A stretch of 10,852 nucleotides of DNA, taken from an uncultured Clostridia bacterium. GTDB taxonomy: Bacteria; Bacillota; Clostridia; TANB77; CAG-508. A program made the translations under genes and the position numbers. A model generated the notes under the pieces. It made no database searches, was not told where the DNA came from, and was given only the letters and a program-made list of their open reading frames with translations. Below are positions 1 to 6,953 of the stretch, piece after piece (within the stretch, counting starts at the first letter, position 1; each line of letters begins with the position of its first letter). The stretch covers positions 1-10,852 of the forward strand of contig CAKOZB010000044.1 in assembly GCA_934131055.1 (NCBI GenBank), written 5' to 3'.

Positions 1-66
1 GGCAAGGGCGCATACGTGCTGTATGTAACCGCGTTGGAAATGAAGTTTGACGCAGCCAAAATTGTA
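1..66. other. GC-richer block at the left edge, possible end of a gene or repeat
   Basis: The first 60 bases are about half G+C (31 of 60 by count), in sharp contrast to the AT-rich remainder. On the plus strand the frame starting at base 1 stays open to a TAA at 100-102, giving a 33-residue partial peptide that becomes AT-rich after the block. On the minus strand another frame is also open to the window edge, without a convincing ATG or ribosome site. I cannot decide which strand, if either, is coding. It may be the end of a gene, a multicopy element, or a foreign segment. No structured RNA was recognised in it. Confidence 0.35.
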
Positions 67-352
67 AGTCTTTTTTCAAATTTTCTTTTACTAAAATTAT
101 AATACACTATCAAAGTGACAAATAAATGACATTTTTAAATTTCTATTTCATTCATTAAAGAAAATTTTTTTATATAAGTCACCCAGATTTAGTATTGATA
201 GACTAAATCGAATTTCGTACACTAGAATTAGATATTGTTAAAAATACATATTATAAGAATAAGCTTGATAAAAAGCTCAGTAGATGTTATTTTAGATGAA
301 CCTAATTTTAAGAATGTATAACTCAAGGACAACTTGAAAAATCTATTGAAAT
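67..352. other. AT-rich intergenic stretch with one hairpin, no gene seen
   Basis: All frames in this stretch are broken by stops, and no start with a ribosome site was found. The only structure noted is an 8-bp perfect inverted repeat, GATTTAGT (186-193) and ACTAAATC (202-209), with an 8-base loop and no T-run after it. Short open pieces on the plus strand before the 353-384 terminator could be remnants of a decayed gene, but none is recognisable. The missing C-terminal domain of the neighbouring NrdD homologue is not here: no glycyl-radical RVxGYL-type motif or CxxC pair is encoded. Confidence 0.5.
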
Positions 353-384
353 AAAAATGAGCGAATTTCTTCACTCATTTTTTT
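353..384. terminator. Bidirectional intrinsic terminator after the NrdD homologue
   Basis: AAAAATGAG (353-361) pairs with CTCATTTTT (374-382). An inner GAA/TTC stem continues after one C-A mismatch and closes on a four-base loop. On the minus strand the stem is followed by TTTTTATTT, about 50 bases past the stop of the NrdD homologue; on the plus strand the stem runs into a T-run. It therefore probably ends the NrdD-homologue transcript and could also end plus-strand transcripts from the left. Confidence 0.7.
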
Positions 385-431
385 GTAGAACTTTTTTCAG
401 TCTGTTTATTATATCAACATATTAATTTTAG

Positions 432-2348
432 TTATTTTTTGAGTTCTTTTGTAAACTCCAAATATTGTACATTATCATATACAAATTTTATGAATTCTTC
501 TTTATCACTTAATCCTTCAATATATTCACTCGGAATCTGTGATACAACTCCTCCAAGTGATAATTTTTGAAATACGCTTTCAAATGCTAGTTTTTCTTTA
601 TAGTCTATTTTTTCATCTTCACTCACATGGTACGAACTTGTATATTTTTCTTTGTCTGTTACATTTTTTATTACTCCAAATCTTTCTTTGTCTATTCTAT
701 CGAATGTTTTGCATACCTTTTGACTTGTTTCTCCATATAAGCAAAAACCTAAGCCAGAAGCTTTCTTCCATTTTTCTACTGTATCTTTTATGTGTTTTAC
801 TATCTTTATAGCAAATTCTTTTCCATTTGGTTCAGTGTTAGAAACTTCTTTCATCATCATTGTTGCTTCATATACTCCTACATATCCTAACGAAATTGTA
901 GAGTAACCATCTTTCAAATATTTGTCGATTTTTTCTCCCGTTTTTAAATGAGCTATCGCACCATATATCCAATGTATTGGGCTCGTATCACTTACTGTAC
1001 CAAGCAAAGCATAATGTCTGCACAATAATGCTTCATGGCACAATTCCAATCTTGCATCTAGCAAACTAAAGAATTTATCTTCATCACCATCTGCCACAAT
1101 TGCAATTTGTGGTAAATTTATGCTAACAATACCTTGATTAAATCTACCTTCAAATTTATATGTTCCGTTTTCGTCTTTCCATGGAGTTAGAAAACTTCTA
1201 AAGCCCATTGGCGAAAATACATTGCCACTATAGTTTTCACGCATTTTCCTAGCTGATATAAAACTTGGCTCTTGCGTCTTATTTGCACAATCTAATGCAA
1301 GATGTGTTAAATAATCATATTTTCCACCATTTAAGCAGTTATTTTCATCGATTACATAGATCAACTTTGGAAATTCTGGATTAATATATTTTCCTTCAGC
1401 ATCCTTCATTCCCTCAATTCTTTGCTTCAAGATTTCTTCTATTATAAGTGCATTTTCTTTTATGCATTCATCGCCTTCTCTTAAATACATAAATAATGAA
1501 ACCAATGGACTACGCCCGTTTGTAGTCATTAGTGTATTTATCTGGTATTGAAGTGTTTGTACACCACTCGTTACTTCTTCTTTTATCTTTTTATCTAATA
1601 TTTCTTTTGAAGGCACGTCTCCAAACTCTTCCTTAAATTTTTCATAGCTCTTTCTAACATACTTACCTAAGTGACTGATATCTACTGATTGTCCACCATA
1701 TTGTGTTGACGCAACTGTTGCAAGAATTTGTGCAAGCACAGTGCAAGCAACTCTAAAACTTTTTGGACTCTCTATTAATTTACCATTTATAACTGTTCCA
1801 TTGTCAAGCATGTCTCCAATATTAATCACACTAGAATTAAAAATTGGTTGTAAAAAATAGTCCATATCATGAAAATATAGCACTCCTTCTTCATGAGCCT
1901 TTACTATTTTTTCAGGTAACAGTAGCCTCTTCGTTAAATCCTTAGAAACCTCTCCAGCTATGTAATCCCTTTGTGAAGACGCAAGCACCGCATTCTTACG
2001 TGTTCCATCTTCCAACATCTCCATATTTTGATTTTTTATAAGTCCAAGAATAGATTCGTCTGTAGTGTTTTTCTTTCTAACCAATGCTCTATTGTATCTA
2101 TAAATCATATATTTTTTTGCAAGCTTAAACTTTTTCTTGTCCATAAGTTGCTCTTCTATTATATCTTGCACATCTTCAACCAAAATTCTCTTTTTATCAA
2201 GTGACTCAATATATTTTATTATATCCTTAATATCTTGCTTATCTGCTCTTTCCTTTTCTGTAACCTCTTGGTTTGCCTTCTCAATAGCAATTGCAATCTT
2301 CTCTCTATTAAAATCTACTACACGTCCGTCTCTCTTAATAACCTTCAT
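432..2348 (-). CDS. Catalytically degenerate class III (anaerobic) ribonucleotide reductase homologue, NrdD-like
   Basis: NrdD reduces ribonucleoside triphosphates without oxygen, using a glycyl radical made by NrdG. This 638-residue protein has an ATP-cone at about residues 3-92 (VIKRDGRVVDF, then the KYMIYRYNR end) and a recognisable NrdD barrel: QYGGQ (216-220), TTNGRSPLVSLF (275-286), FPKLIYVID (326-334), ANKTQEPSF (355-363), RFNQGIVSINLPQ (402-414) and SPIHWIYGA (456-464). The catalytic parts are missing. Phe383 stands where the finger loop MGCRSFL has its radical Cys, Ser172 stands where an active-site Cys (NC motif) is expected, and the chain ends at QYLEFTKELKK, where canonical proteins continue into the zinc ribbon and RVxGYL glycyl-radical domain. 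No nrdG is adjacent. The start is firm: AAGGAGGAG lies 3 bases before the ATG. A terminator follows the stop. The residue equivalences come from recalled family motifs, not from an alignment. Confidence 0.85.
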   Translation of the reverse strand: MKVIKRDGRVVDFNREKIAIAIEKANQEVTEKERADKQDIKDIIKYIESLDKKRILVEDVQDIIEEQLMDKKKFKLAKKYMIYRYNRALVRKKNTTDESILGLIKNQNMEMLEDGTRKNAVLASSQRDYIAGEVSKDLTKRLLLPEKIVKAHEEGVLYFHDMDYFLQPIFNSSVINIGDMLDNGTVINGKLIESPKSFRVACTVLAQILATVASTQYGGQSVDISHLGKYVRKSYEKFKEEFGDVPSKEILDKKIKEEVTSGVQTLQYQINTLMTTNGRSPLVSLFMYLREGDECIKENALIIEEILKQRIEGMKDAEGKYINPEFPKLIYVIDENNCLNGGKYDYLTHLALDCANKTQEPSFISARKMRENYSGNVFSPMGFRSFLTPWKDENGTYKFEGRFNQGIVSINLPQIAIVADGDEDKFFSLLDARLELCHEALLCRHYALLGTVSDTSPIHWIYGAIAHLKTGEKIDKYLKDGYSTISLGYVGVYEATMMMKEVSNTEPNGKEFAIKIVKHIKDTVEKWKKASGLGFCLYGETSQKVCKTFDRIDKERFGVIKNVTDKEKYTSSYHVSEDEKIDYKEKLAFESVFQKLSLGGVVSQIPSEYIEGLSDKEEFIKFVYDNVQYLEFTKELKK

Positions 2349-2399
2349 AAACTCCTCCTTGGATTTATATAAATTACTGCCTCTTTAGTTTCATTATAA

Positions 2400-2429
2400 A
2401 TAATATTAACTGGCAATATTATTTGTAAA
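2400..2429 (-). promoter_or_regulatory. Candidate promoter of the NrdD homologue
   Basis: Read on the minus strand, TTTACA (2424-2429) and TATTAT (2400-2405) are 18 bases apart, about 50 bases upstream of the start codon. A loose TGGCA/TGCCA pair (2411-2415 and 2439-2443 region) flanks the -35. I could not find a convincing NrdR box, the repressor site usual upstream of ribonucleotide reductase genes. Confidence 0.4.
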
Positions 2430-2510
2430 ACATTTTTCTGCCAACATCGACATAATTTACCTAACAAACATTATCTCATAACTATTATACCTTAACAATT
2501 TATTTTTTCT

Positions 2511-2540
2511 GTTGCAAATGCAACGTTTTTGAAGTATAAT
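2511..2540 (+). promoter_or_regulatory. Promoter of the Crp/FNR gene with an overlapping palindromic operator
   Basis: TTGCAA (2512-2517) and TATAAT (2535-2540) are exactly 17 bases apart, a near-ideal sigma-A promoter for the plus-strand regulator gene. The -35 lies inside GTTGCAAATGCAAC (2511-2524), a perfect inverted repeat GTTGCA/TGCAAC with a 2-base centre. Its TTGCA..TGCAA half-sites have the general form of Crp/FNR-family operators. Its position suggests the regulator represses its own gene; that is inference. Confidence 0.7.
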
Positions 2541-2577
2541 TGAGTAAATTTTATTTACAAATTTAAGGACAATGTTA

Positions 2578-3195
2578 ATGGAAATATCAGATATAATTGA
2601 AAACATTTCTTGTAATTGTATTAAGGTTCAACGTAAGACCTTTGAAAAAGGTAGTATTATTACAACTTACATAGAAAAAAGAAAACAAATTTGCATACTG
2701 CTTTCCGGAAAAGCAGATTTAATTAGATATGATTTAAACGGAAACAAGGATATAATAGAGAGTTTTGTTGAGACAGATATCTTTGGTGAAGCCTTCTACC
2801 CTGTTCATACCAATCACGAACTTTTTGTTTTAGCAATGGATAAGTGCGAAGTTCTTTTATTTTTGTATGATGACATACACGAAAAATGTAGGAGCAACTG
2901 TAAATTTCACACAACACTTGTATCTAGCTTACTAGAACTTATATTAAAACAGGCAGTACATCAAAATACTAGAATAGAAATACTTTCAAAGAGGTCAATC
3001 AGAGATAAATTACTTACTTATTTTTCTATTCTTTCTAGCAAAAACTTCTCTAAAAATATTACACTTCCAATTTCAATGACTAGCCTCGCTGATTACCTAA
3101 GCGTAGATAGAAGTGCAATGATGCGCGAGCTAAAATGCTTGGTAGATGAAGGATTCATAAGTCGTGCTGGGAATAAAATTAAGCTTTTATATTAA
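2578..3195 (+). CDS. Crp/FNR-family transcriptional regulator
   Basis: This is a 205-residue regulator with the two-domain Crp/FNR layout. An N-terminal cyclic-nucleotide-binding-like barrel covers about residues 15-110, including the turn DIFGEAF (67-73). A dimerisation helix covers about 112-135, and a C-terminal winged helix-turn-helix about 164-203 (SLADYLSVDRSAMMREL, then GNKIKLLY). After FGEAF the Arg-Ser pair of cAMP-binding CRP is absent, so cAMP is an unlikely ligand. There are seven Cys, including C12xC14 and C104xxxC108, leaving metal or redox sensing possible, but no standard FNR cluster pattern is evident. AAGGA (2565-2569) is 8 bases before this ATG and only 2 bases before an in-frame ATG at 2572, so 2578 is preferred. 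It is divergent from the NrdD homologue, which may be a target. Confidence 0.85.
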   Translation: MEISDIIENISCNCIKVQRKTFEKGSIITTYIEKRKQICILLSGKADLIRYDLNGNKDIIESFVETDIFGEAFYPVHTNHELFVLAMDKCEVLLFLYDDIHEKCRSNCKFHTTLVSSLLELILKQAVHQNTRIEILSKRSIRDKLLTYFSILSSKNFSKNITLPISMTSLADYLSVDRSAMMRELKCLVDEGFISRAGNKIKLLY

Positions 3196-3199
3196 AAAC

Positions 3200-3239
3200 A
3201 GACTAAAATCATTTTTTAATTTAATCTTGATTTTAGTCT
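3200..3239. terminator. Bidirectional intrinsic terminator between convergent genes
   Basis: A 12-bp perfect stem forms between AGACTAAAATCA (3200-3211) and TGATTTTAGTCT (3228-3239), with a 16-base loop. It lies 4 bases past the regulator stop and 8 bases past the stop of the convergent L,D-transpeptidase gene. T-rich tails follow on both strands (ATTTTAATTTA on plus, GTTTTTAA on minus), so it should serve both. Confidence 0.85.
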
Positions 3240-3247
3240 ATTTTAAT

Positions 3248-4297
3248 TTAGTCATTATCCTCATTATTATTGGCAACTTCATTATTTTCTATCTCTGAAT
3301 TTGTTGTATTGCTTCCCACCTGAGAATTCTCACTCTCTTCTGTATTGCCTTTTATTTCTGTATTTGTTTTAGTATTTTCCGTATTGCCTGGCACATCTGT
3401 ATTCTGTTCAATGTTTTCTGTCTTATTTTCAGCATCATTATTTTTATCGCTTTCCGTATTTTCTTTATCATTCTTTTTCGTGCTATCATAATTCTTCCAA
3501 GGGTTGTCCGAATCTGAATCTGTTGGGTCCCAGCCATTTACTTCACTATCTCCAGAAATTTTTCTTTCTGATGGCTTGCCCAATGGTCCAGGATTAGAAT
3601 CTTTGTAAAAATATACTTTTGTTCCAGCCGCACAATTATCATATATCCATTTTGCATTTTTTACAGTAAGCCTTATGCATCCCAAAGAAGCTGAAGTACC
3701 TAGTTTATCATACTCCCAATATTCTAAACTTGAATTATCTCCTTTTTTTGTGTATGGTACAGAATGGAACAATATATTTCCAGTTATTTGTGTTGCATAT
3801 TGACCAAACACATCACCTTGAAGCCCTTTCCATTCCCATCCACCATATTTTTTTAGTGAATACGTTCCGCTCGTTGGTGTTGCAAAGCCAACCGAACAAA
3901 GCATTACCTTTACGCAGTTTTTGTATTCTCCATTTTCATCTTTTTCATATACATTAACTACATTTTGCTCACAATTTACTTCTAATCTATATCTTGTGCC
4001 ACTCGTATTTTTAGCTTTTTCTTCAGTTACTGTATTTTCAACAACTTCATTCTCTTCTACAATATTTTCTATAATCTCTTCATTTACATCTTCTTCAAAA
4101 TTTTGTGTATTTACGCTATTTACGAATTCACCAGCTAAACTCTCTAGTTCCTTAGCATCAACTTCTTTTGAAGTATTCTTACTAATTATACTTGCAGTTA
4201 TTATCGTTATTAAAACAGCTAGTATTAAAATTATAATTCCTAATATAATTCTTTGCTTTTCTTGTTTTTTCTTTCTATTCTCACTTCTTGATTGCAT
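3248..4297 (-). CDS. Membrane-anchored L,D-transpeptidase (YkuD domain)
   Basis: YkuD enzymes cross-link peptidoglycan stem peptides (3-3 links) or attach substrates to them, outside the membrane. This 349-residue protein has a basic N-terminus, one membrane anchor at about 17-39, an acidic linker to about 98, and the YkuD domain at about 102-232. The expected catalytic residues are present: His178 in ILFHSVPY, and Ser204, Gly206, Cys207 and Arg209 in SASLGCIRL. The position next to Gly-Cys holds Leu rather than the common His, a tolerated variant of SxGCxR. After a GWDPTD/DNPW segment (255-267), the last ~80 residues are low-complexity Asn/Glu/Thr/Ser/Asp repeats, perhaps a wall-spanning spacer. 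GAGGGGA precedes the ATG by about 9 bases. Function is confident; the physiological substrate is not known. Confidence 0.9.
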   Translation of the reverse strand: MQSRSENRKKKQEKQRIILGIIILILAVLITIITASIISKNTSKEVDAKELESLAGEFVNSVNTQNFEEDVNEEIIENIVEENEVVENTVTEEKAKNTSGTRYRLEVNCEQNVVNVYEKDENGEYKNCVKVMLCSVGFATPTSGTYSLKKYGGWEWKGLQGDVFGQYATQITGNILFHSVPYTKKGDNSSLEYWEYDKLGTSASLGCIRLTVKNAKWIYDNCAAGTKVYFYKDSNPGPLGKPSERKISGDSEVNGWDPTDSDSDNPWKNYDSTKKNDKENTESDKNNDAENKTENIEQNTDVPGNTENTKTNTEIKGNTEESENSQVGSNTTNSEIENNEVANNNEDND

Positions 4298-4315
4298 TCA
4301 AAAATTTCCCCTCAC

Positions 4316-4358
4316 ATGTTAGTACTAACATTATACATTTTAAGGATAGTCTAGTCAA
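4316..4358 (-). promoter_or_regulatory. L,D-transpeptidase promoter with a 16-bp palindrome at the start site
   Basis: On the minus strand TTGACT (4353-4358) and TATAAT (4330-4335) are 17 bases apart, an excellent sigma-A promoter. Overlapping the end of the -10 and covering the expected transcription start is ATGTTAGTACTAACAT (4316-4331), a perfect 16-bp palindrome ending just before the ribosome site. This is the classic place for a repressor operator, though the repressor is unknown. No clear terminator separates this promoter from the upstream oxidoreductase gene, so read-through is also possible. Confidence 0.75.
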
Positions 4359-4377
4359 TAAATTTGTGCCATTTTTT

Positions 4378-5862
4378 TCACTCCAAATTCTTATTGCTTG
4401 GCACTTCTATTGATTTTCCATCATAACTAAATTTTGAGCCATGGCATGGGCATTCCCAAGTTTTATCTATATTATTAAAGTACAGCTCACACCCCAGATG
4501 TGTGCAAATAGGTTTTACTTTAAAAATTTCTCCAGTATTTGCTTTATACACTCCAACCTTTTTATTATCTATTTCTATTATCTTTCCTTCTCCTATTTTT
4601 ATATCGTCCATTTCATCTTTTGGTATTTTAAACCTACTCATAAGTATTGATTTATTGGCTTCTTTTAACATATTTCCTACTTCGACTCTATTCTTTATTG
4701 GTTCTACTCTTCTTGCTTTAAACAAATCTTCATCCTCATTTTCTTTTCCTAATATTTTATCTGCTATTATGTTTGCCGCAACGTTTGATGATGTAATTCC
4801 CCATTTATTAAAACCTGTTGCCACACACACATTAGGCATCGTAACAGAAAAATCTCCTATATATGGAATTTTATCGAGACTTATGCAGTCCTCTGCTGAC
4901 CATTTATATAATACTTCTGCATCTGGATACATTTTTCTCACAGCCGTTTCAAGCCTAGTATATCCATTTTTTAATTCTTCCGTTCCGGTTTTATAATCAT
5001 AACCCACTGCTAATAGTAATTTCTTTCCATTATCCTCGATTACCCTAAAAGACATATTTGGAACTTCGTAATTTATATATATTCCATCAAACAATTCACT
5101 TTTTACATCAGCAACTATTGCATAAGATGTTGACTGATACATTTTCAAAAAATAGTAGCCCGGAATCTTTATAAATGGATATCTTGTTGTAATTACTACA
5201 TAGTCTGCCGTAACCTTATTTTTATTCACATATACTTCATACTTGCCGTCAACTTTCTTTATATCTGTAACCTGCGAATTTTCATATATTCTACTATTAT
5301 TATTCACGATGCATTTTGCCAGTCCATATCCATATTTCACAGGGTGAAGCTTTGCTTGCTCACAAAACTCGATAGCTCCTGCAATTTCCATTGGTAGCTC
5401 TATTTTTGTAACATATTGACACAAGTCTTTTTCTAATTTATCTACTGCTCTCTGCTCTTTTTTCAACTTGTCCACTTCTGTTTCTTTTGCAGTAAAAACA
5501 TATGATTTTTCTCTCTTAAAATCACAATCTATTTTTTCATTCTGTACTATTTCACTAATATTTTCTATCGCCTTCTGATTTGCCTTTAAATATTTTTTTG
5601 CAAATTCTTTTCCCTGCGAATCTATTAAATATTTGTAAAAAACTCCATGCTGACTAGTAACTTTTCCAGTATTTCCGCCACTTGTGTGACTACAAATTCT
5701 ATCTCTTTCCAATAAAACAACATTAGTATATTTGCTCAAATAATATGCTGTTGTAAGACCAGTAAGTCCTCCGCCAATAACACAAACAGCGGCCCTCATA
5801 TCATTTCTTATACTCTCATATTCTTTATAATTTTTTCTCTCCTCTTCCCAAAAAGATTGCAT
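4378..5862 (-). CDS. FAD-dependent oxidoreductase with C-terminal Rieske [2Fe-2S] domain
   Basis: This is a 494-residue DAO-type flavoprotein fused to a Rieske domain, the layout of Bacillus YhfW-like proteins; the substrate of this family is unknown to me. Near the N-terminus a Rossmann FAD loop reads CVIGGGLTGLTTAYYL (about residues 27-42), ending in the acidic strand LLERD (51-55). A late FAD-contact segment reads ATGFNKWGIT (348-357). The Rieske domain occupies about 425-494, with ligands in CTHLGC (Cys453, His455) and CPCHGSKF (Cys471, His474); Cys458 and Cys473 fit the usual disulphide. The cluster site is complete. An in-frame ATG exists at 5931, but GGGAGG (5870-5875) sits 7 bases before the ATG at 5862, so the shorter form is preferred. 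No signal peptide is seen, so it is probably cytoplasmic. Confidence 0.88.
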   Translation of the reverse strand: MQSFWEEERKNYKEYESIRNDMRAAVCVIGGGLTGLTTAYYLSKYTNVVLLERDRICSHTSGGNTGKVTSQHGVFYKYLIDSQGKEFAKKYLKANQKAIENISEIVQNEKIDCDFKREKSYVFTAKETEVDKLKKEQRAVDKLEKDLCQYVTKIELPMEIAGAIEFCEQAKLHPVKYGYGLAKCIVNNNSRIYENSQVTDIKKVDGKYEVYVNKNKVTADYVVITTRYPFIKIPGYYFLKMYQSTSYAIVADVKSELFDGIYINYEVPNMSFRVIEDNGKKLLLAVGYDYKTGTEELKNGYTRLETAVRKMYPDAEVLYKWSAEDCISLDKIPYIGDFSVTMPNVCVATGFNKWGITSSNVAANIIADKILGKENEDEDLFKARRVEPIKNRVEVGNMLKEANKSILMSRFKIPKDEMDDIKIGEGKIIEIDNKKVGVYKANTGEIFKVKPICTHLGCELYFNNIDKTWECPCHGSKFSYDGKSIEVPSNKNLE

Positions 5863-5964
5863 AATTTTTCCTCCCGCTTCTTCTAAAACATTTATTACAC
5901 TATTTTTTCCAAGATTGAAAAATTTATGCAATTTTAAATTATTCGCAATTCAAACTTATAGACA

Positions 5965-5991
5965 CAAAAAAATGCCAATTTTATTTGGCAT
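5965..5991 (-). terminator. Intrinsic terminator of the CmpB-like gene
   Basis: On the minus strand ATGCCAA (5985-5991) pairs with TTGGCAT (5972-5978) across a short AT loop, and a run of about seven T follows. It starts about 10 bases past the stop of the gene at 6001, so it separates that gene from the oxidoreductase. Confidence 0.85.
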
Positions 5992-6000
5992 CTTTTTTAT

Positions 6001-6825
6001 CTATTTTTCTTTTTCTTCTTTAATTTGCTTTTTCTTTTTTCCAGTTATACTAACATTGCTTACTTTTTCAGCAATCGCCTTAGTTGTGTCTTCAACCTTT
6101 GTTTCTATTTCTTCTTTTTGCCTAATTGCTTCTTTCTTTATTTTCTCTGTTTGGTCTTTAATTTTTATCTTAACAGCTTGTAATTTAGGGAAAGCATCCA
6201 CCAATCTTCTATGCAATGCAGATTTGCTTTGTAAAATTTCCTTTACCTTCTTAGTAATCTCCTCTGTATTATCTGTTTCCTTACTTGCAGTAATATCAGC
6301 TTTTTTAATTGCCTTAATAACCACTCCAGAAACAATATTATCAACCACATAAATTGCTAACAATGTTCCAGACACAATATTTAGCCACATTCCTGGTATT
6401 AATTCTAGTTTTCCTAGCAAGAATGGATTTGTTATATATGTTACCATTAATCCCAAAATTCCAAAAGGAATTATTGTTCCTAAACAAACTCGTCCATTTA
6501 AATTAAACTTTCTTTGGCTATAATCCCACCATCTTGCCTTAAACAACTTTTCCATTACGAAACTTGTTAAATATTCTAGCGTACCACATACTACTATTGC
6601 CATAACAAATAACACAAATGCATCATATTTATATCTTCCCAATAAAAAAGTTATTAGAAGAGCTCCATAGCCATAAATCGGACAATAAGGTCCAATTAAA
6701 AAGCCTCTATTTATAAACCTTTTATACTGAATAAGTTTACATGTAACCTCCATTATCCAGCCTGCCACAGCATATATAATAAATAGTAAAAAATATATTC
6801 TAACATCATAACCTAGTATTGTCAT
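6001..6825 (-). CDS. CmpB-like polytopic membrane protein (putative ABC-transporter type IV family)
   Basis: This 274-residue protein resembles the family described as putative ABC-transporter type IV (CmpB). The hallmark segments are NRGFLIGPYCPIYGYG (about 39-54), GTLEYLTSFVMEKLF (82-96), RWWDYS (98-103) and FNLNGRVCLG (106-115). About five hydrophobic segments span residues 8-28, 50-64, 70-92, 113-132 and 142-168. The last ~95 residues are a highly charged Lys/Glu tail, probably a cytoplasmic coiled coil (repeated KxKIKDQTEKIKKE-like heptads). The biochemical role of the family is not established, and no ATPase gene is adjacent, so a transporter function is only nominal. AGAAGGGA (6832-6839) lies 6 bases before the ATG at 6825; an earlier in-frame ATG at 6849 has no ribosome site. 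Confidence 0.8.
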   Translation of the reverse strand: MTILGYDVRIYFLLFIIYAVAGWIMEVTCKLIQYKRFINRGFLIGPYCPIYGYGALLITFLLGRYKYDAFVLFVMAIVVCGTLEYLTSFVMEKLFKARWWDYSQRKFNLNGRVCLGTIIPFGILGLMVTYITNPFLLGKLELIPGMWLNIVSGTLLAIYVVDNIVSGVVIKAIKKADITASKETDNTEEITKKVKEILQSKSALHRRLVDAFPKLQAVKIKIKDQTEKIKKEAIRQKEEIETKVEDTTKAIAEKVSNVSITGKKKKQIKEEKEK

Positions 6826-6863
6826 ATAAAATCCCTTCTTATAAATCAATAATTACATTAAAT

Positions 6864-6892
6864 ATATTACCAGTTATATGGAAAATTTGCAA
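6864..6892 (-). promoter_or_regulatory. Promoter of the CmpB-like gene
   Basis: On the minus strand TTGCAA (6887-6892) and TAATAT (6864-6869) are 17 bases apart, 38 bases upstream of the start codon. The promoter lies downstream of the intergenic repeat copy at 6954-7038, so that repeat would not be part of this gene's leader. Confidence 0.6.
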
Positions 6893-6953
6893 TACATTTA
6901 TCATAAAATTAATCAGCATTTATATTAGCACTATATACCATTAGTCTTATATG

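Noticed and set aside
3921..4322. Plus-strand 133-codon open frame opposite the L,D-transpeptidase gene
   Set aside because: Antisense to a gene with clear catalytic motifs; Ser/Phe/Thr-rich composition typical of a shadow frame.
4502..4996. Plus-strand 164-codon open frame opposite the Rieske/FAD gene
   Set aside because: Antisense to intact Rieske and FAD motifs, no ribosome site, and shadow-like composition.
5863..5931. N-terminal extension of the FAD/Rieske protein from the ATG at 5931
   Set aside because: No ribosome site precedes 5931, whereas GGGAGG is ideally placed before 5862, and the FAD loop then lies near the N-terminus as usual.
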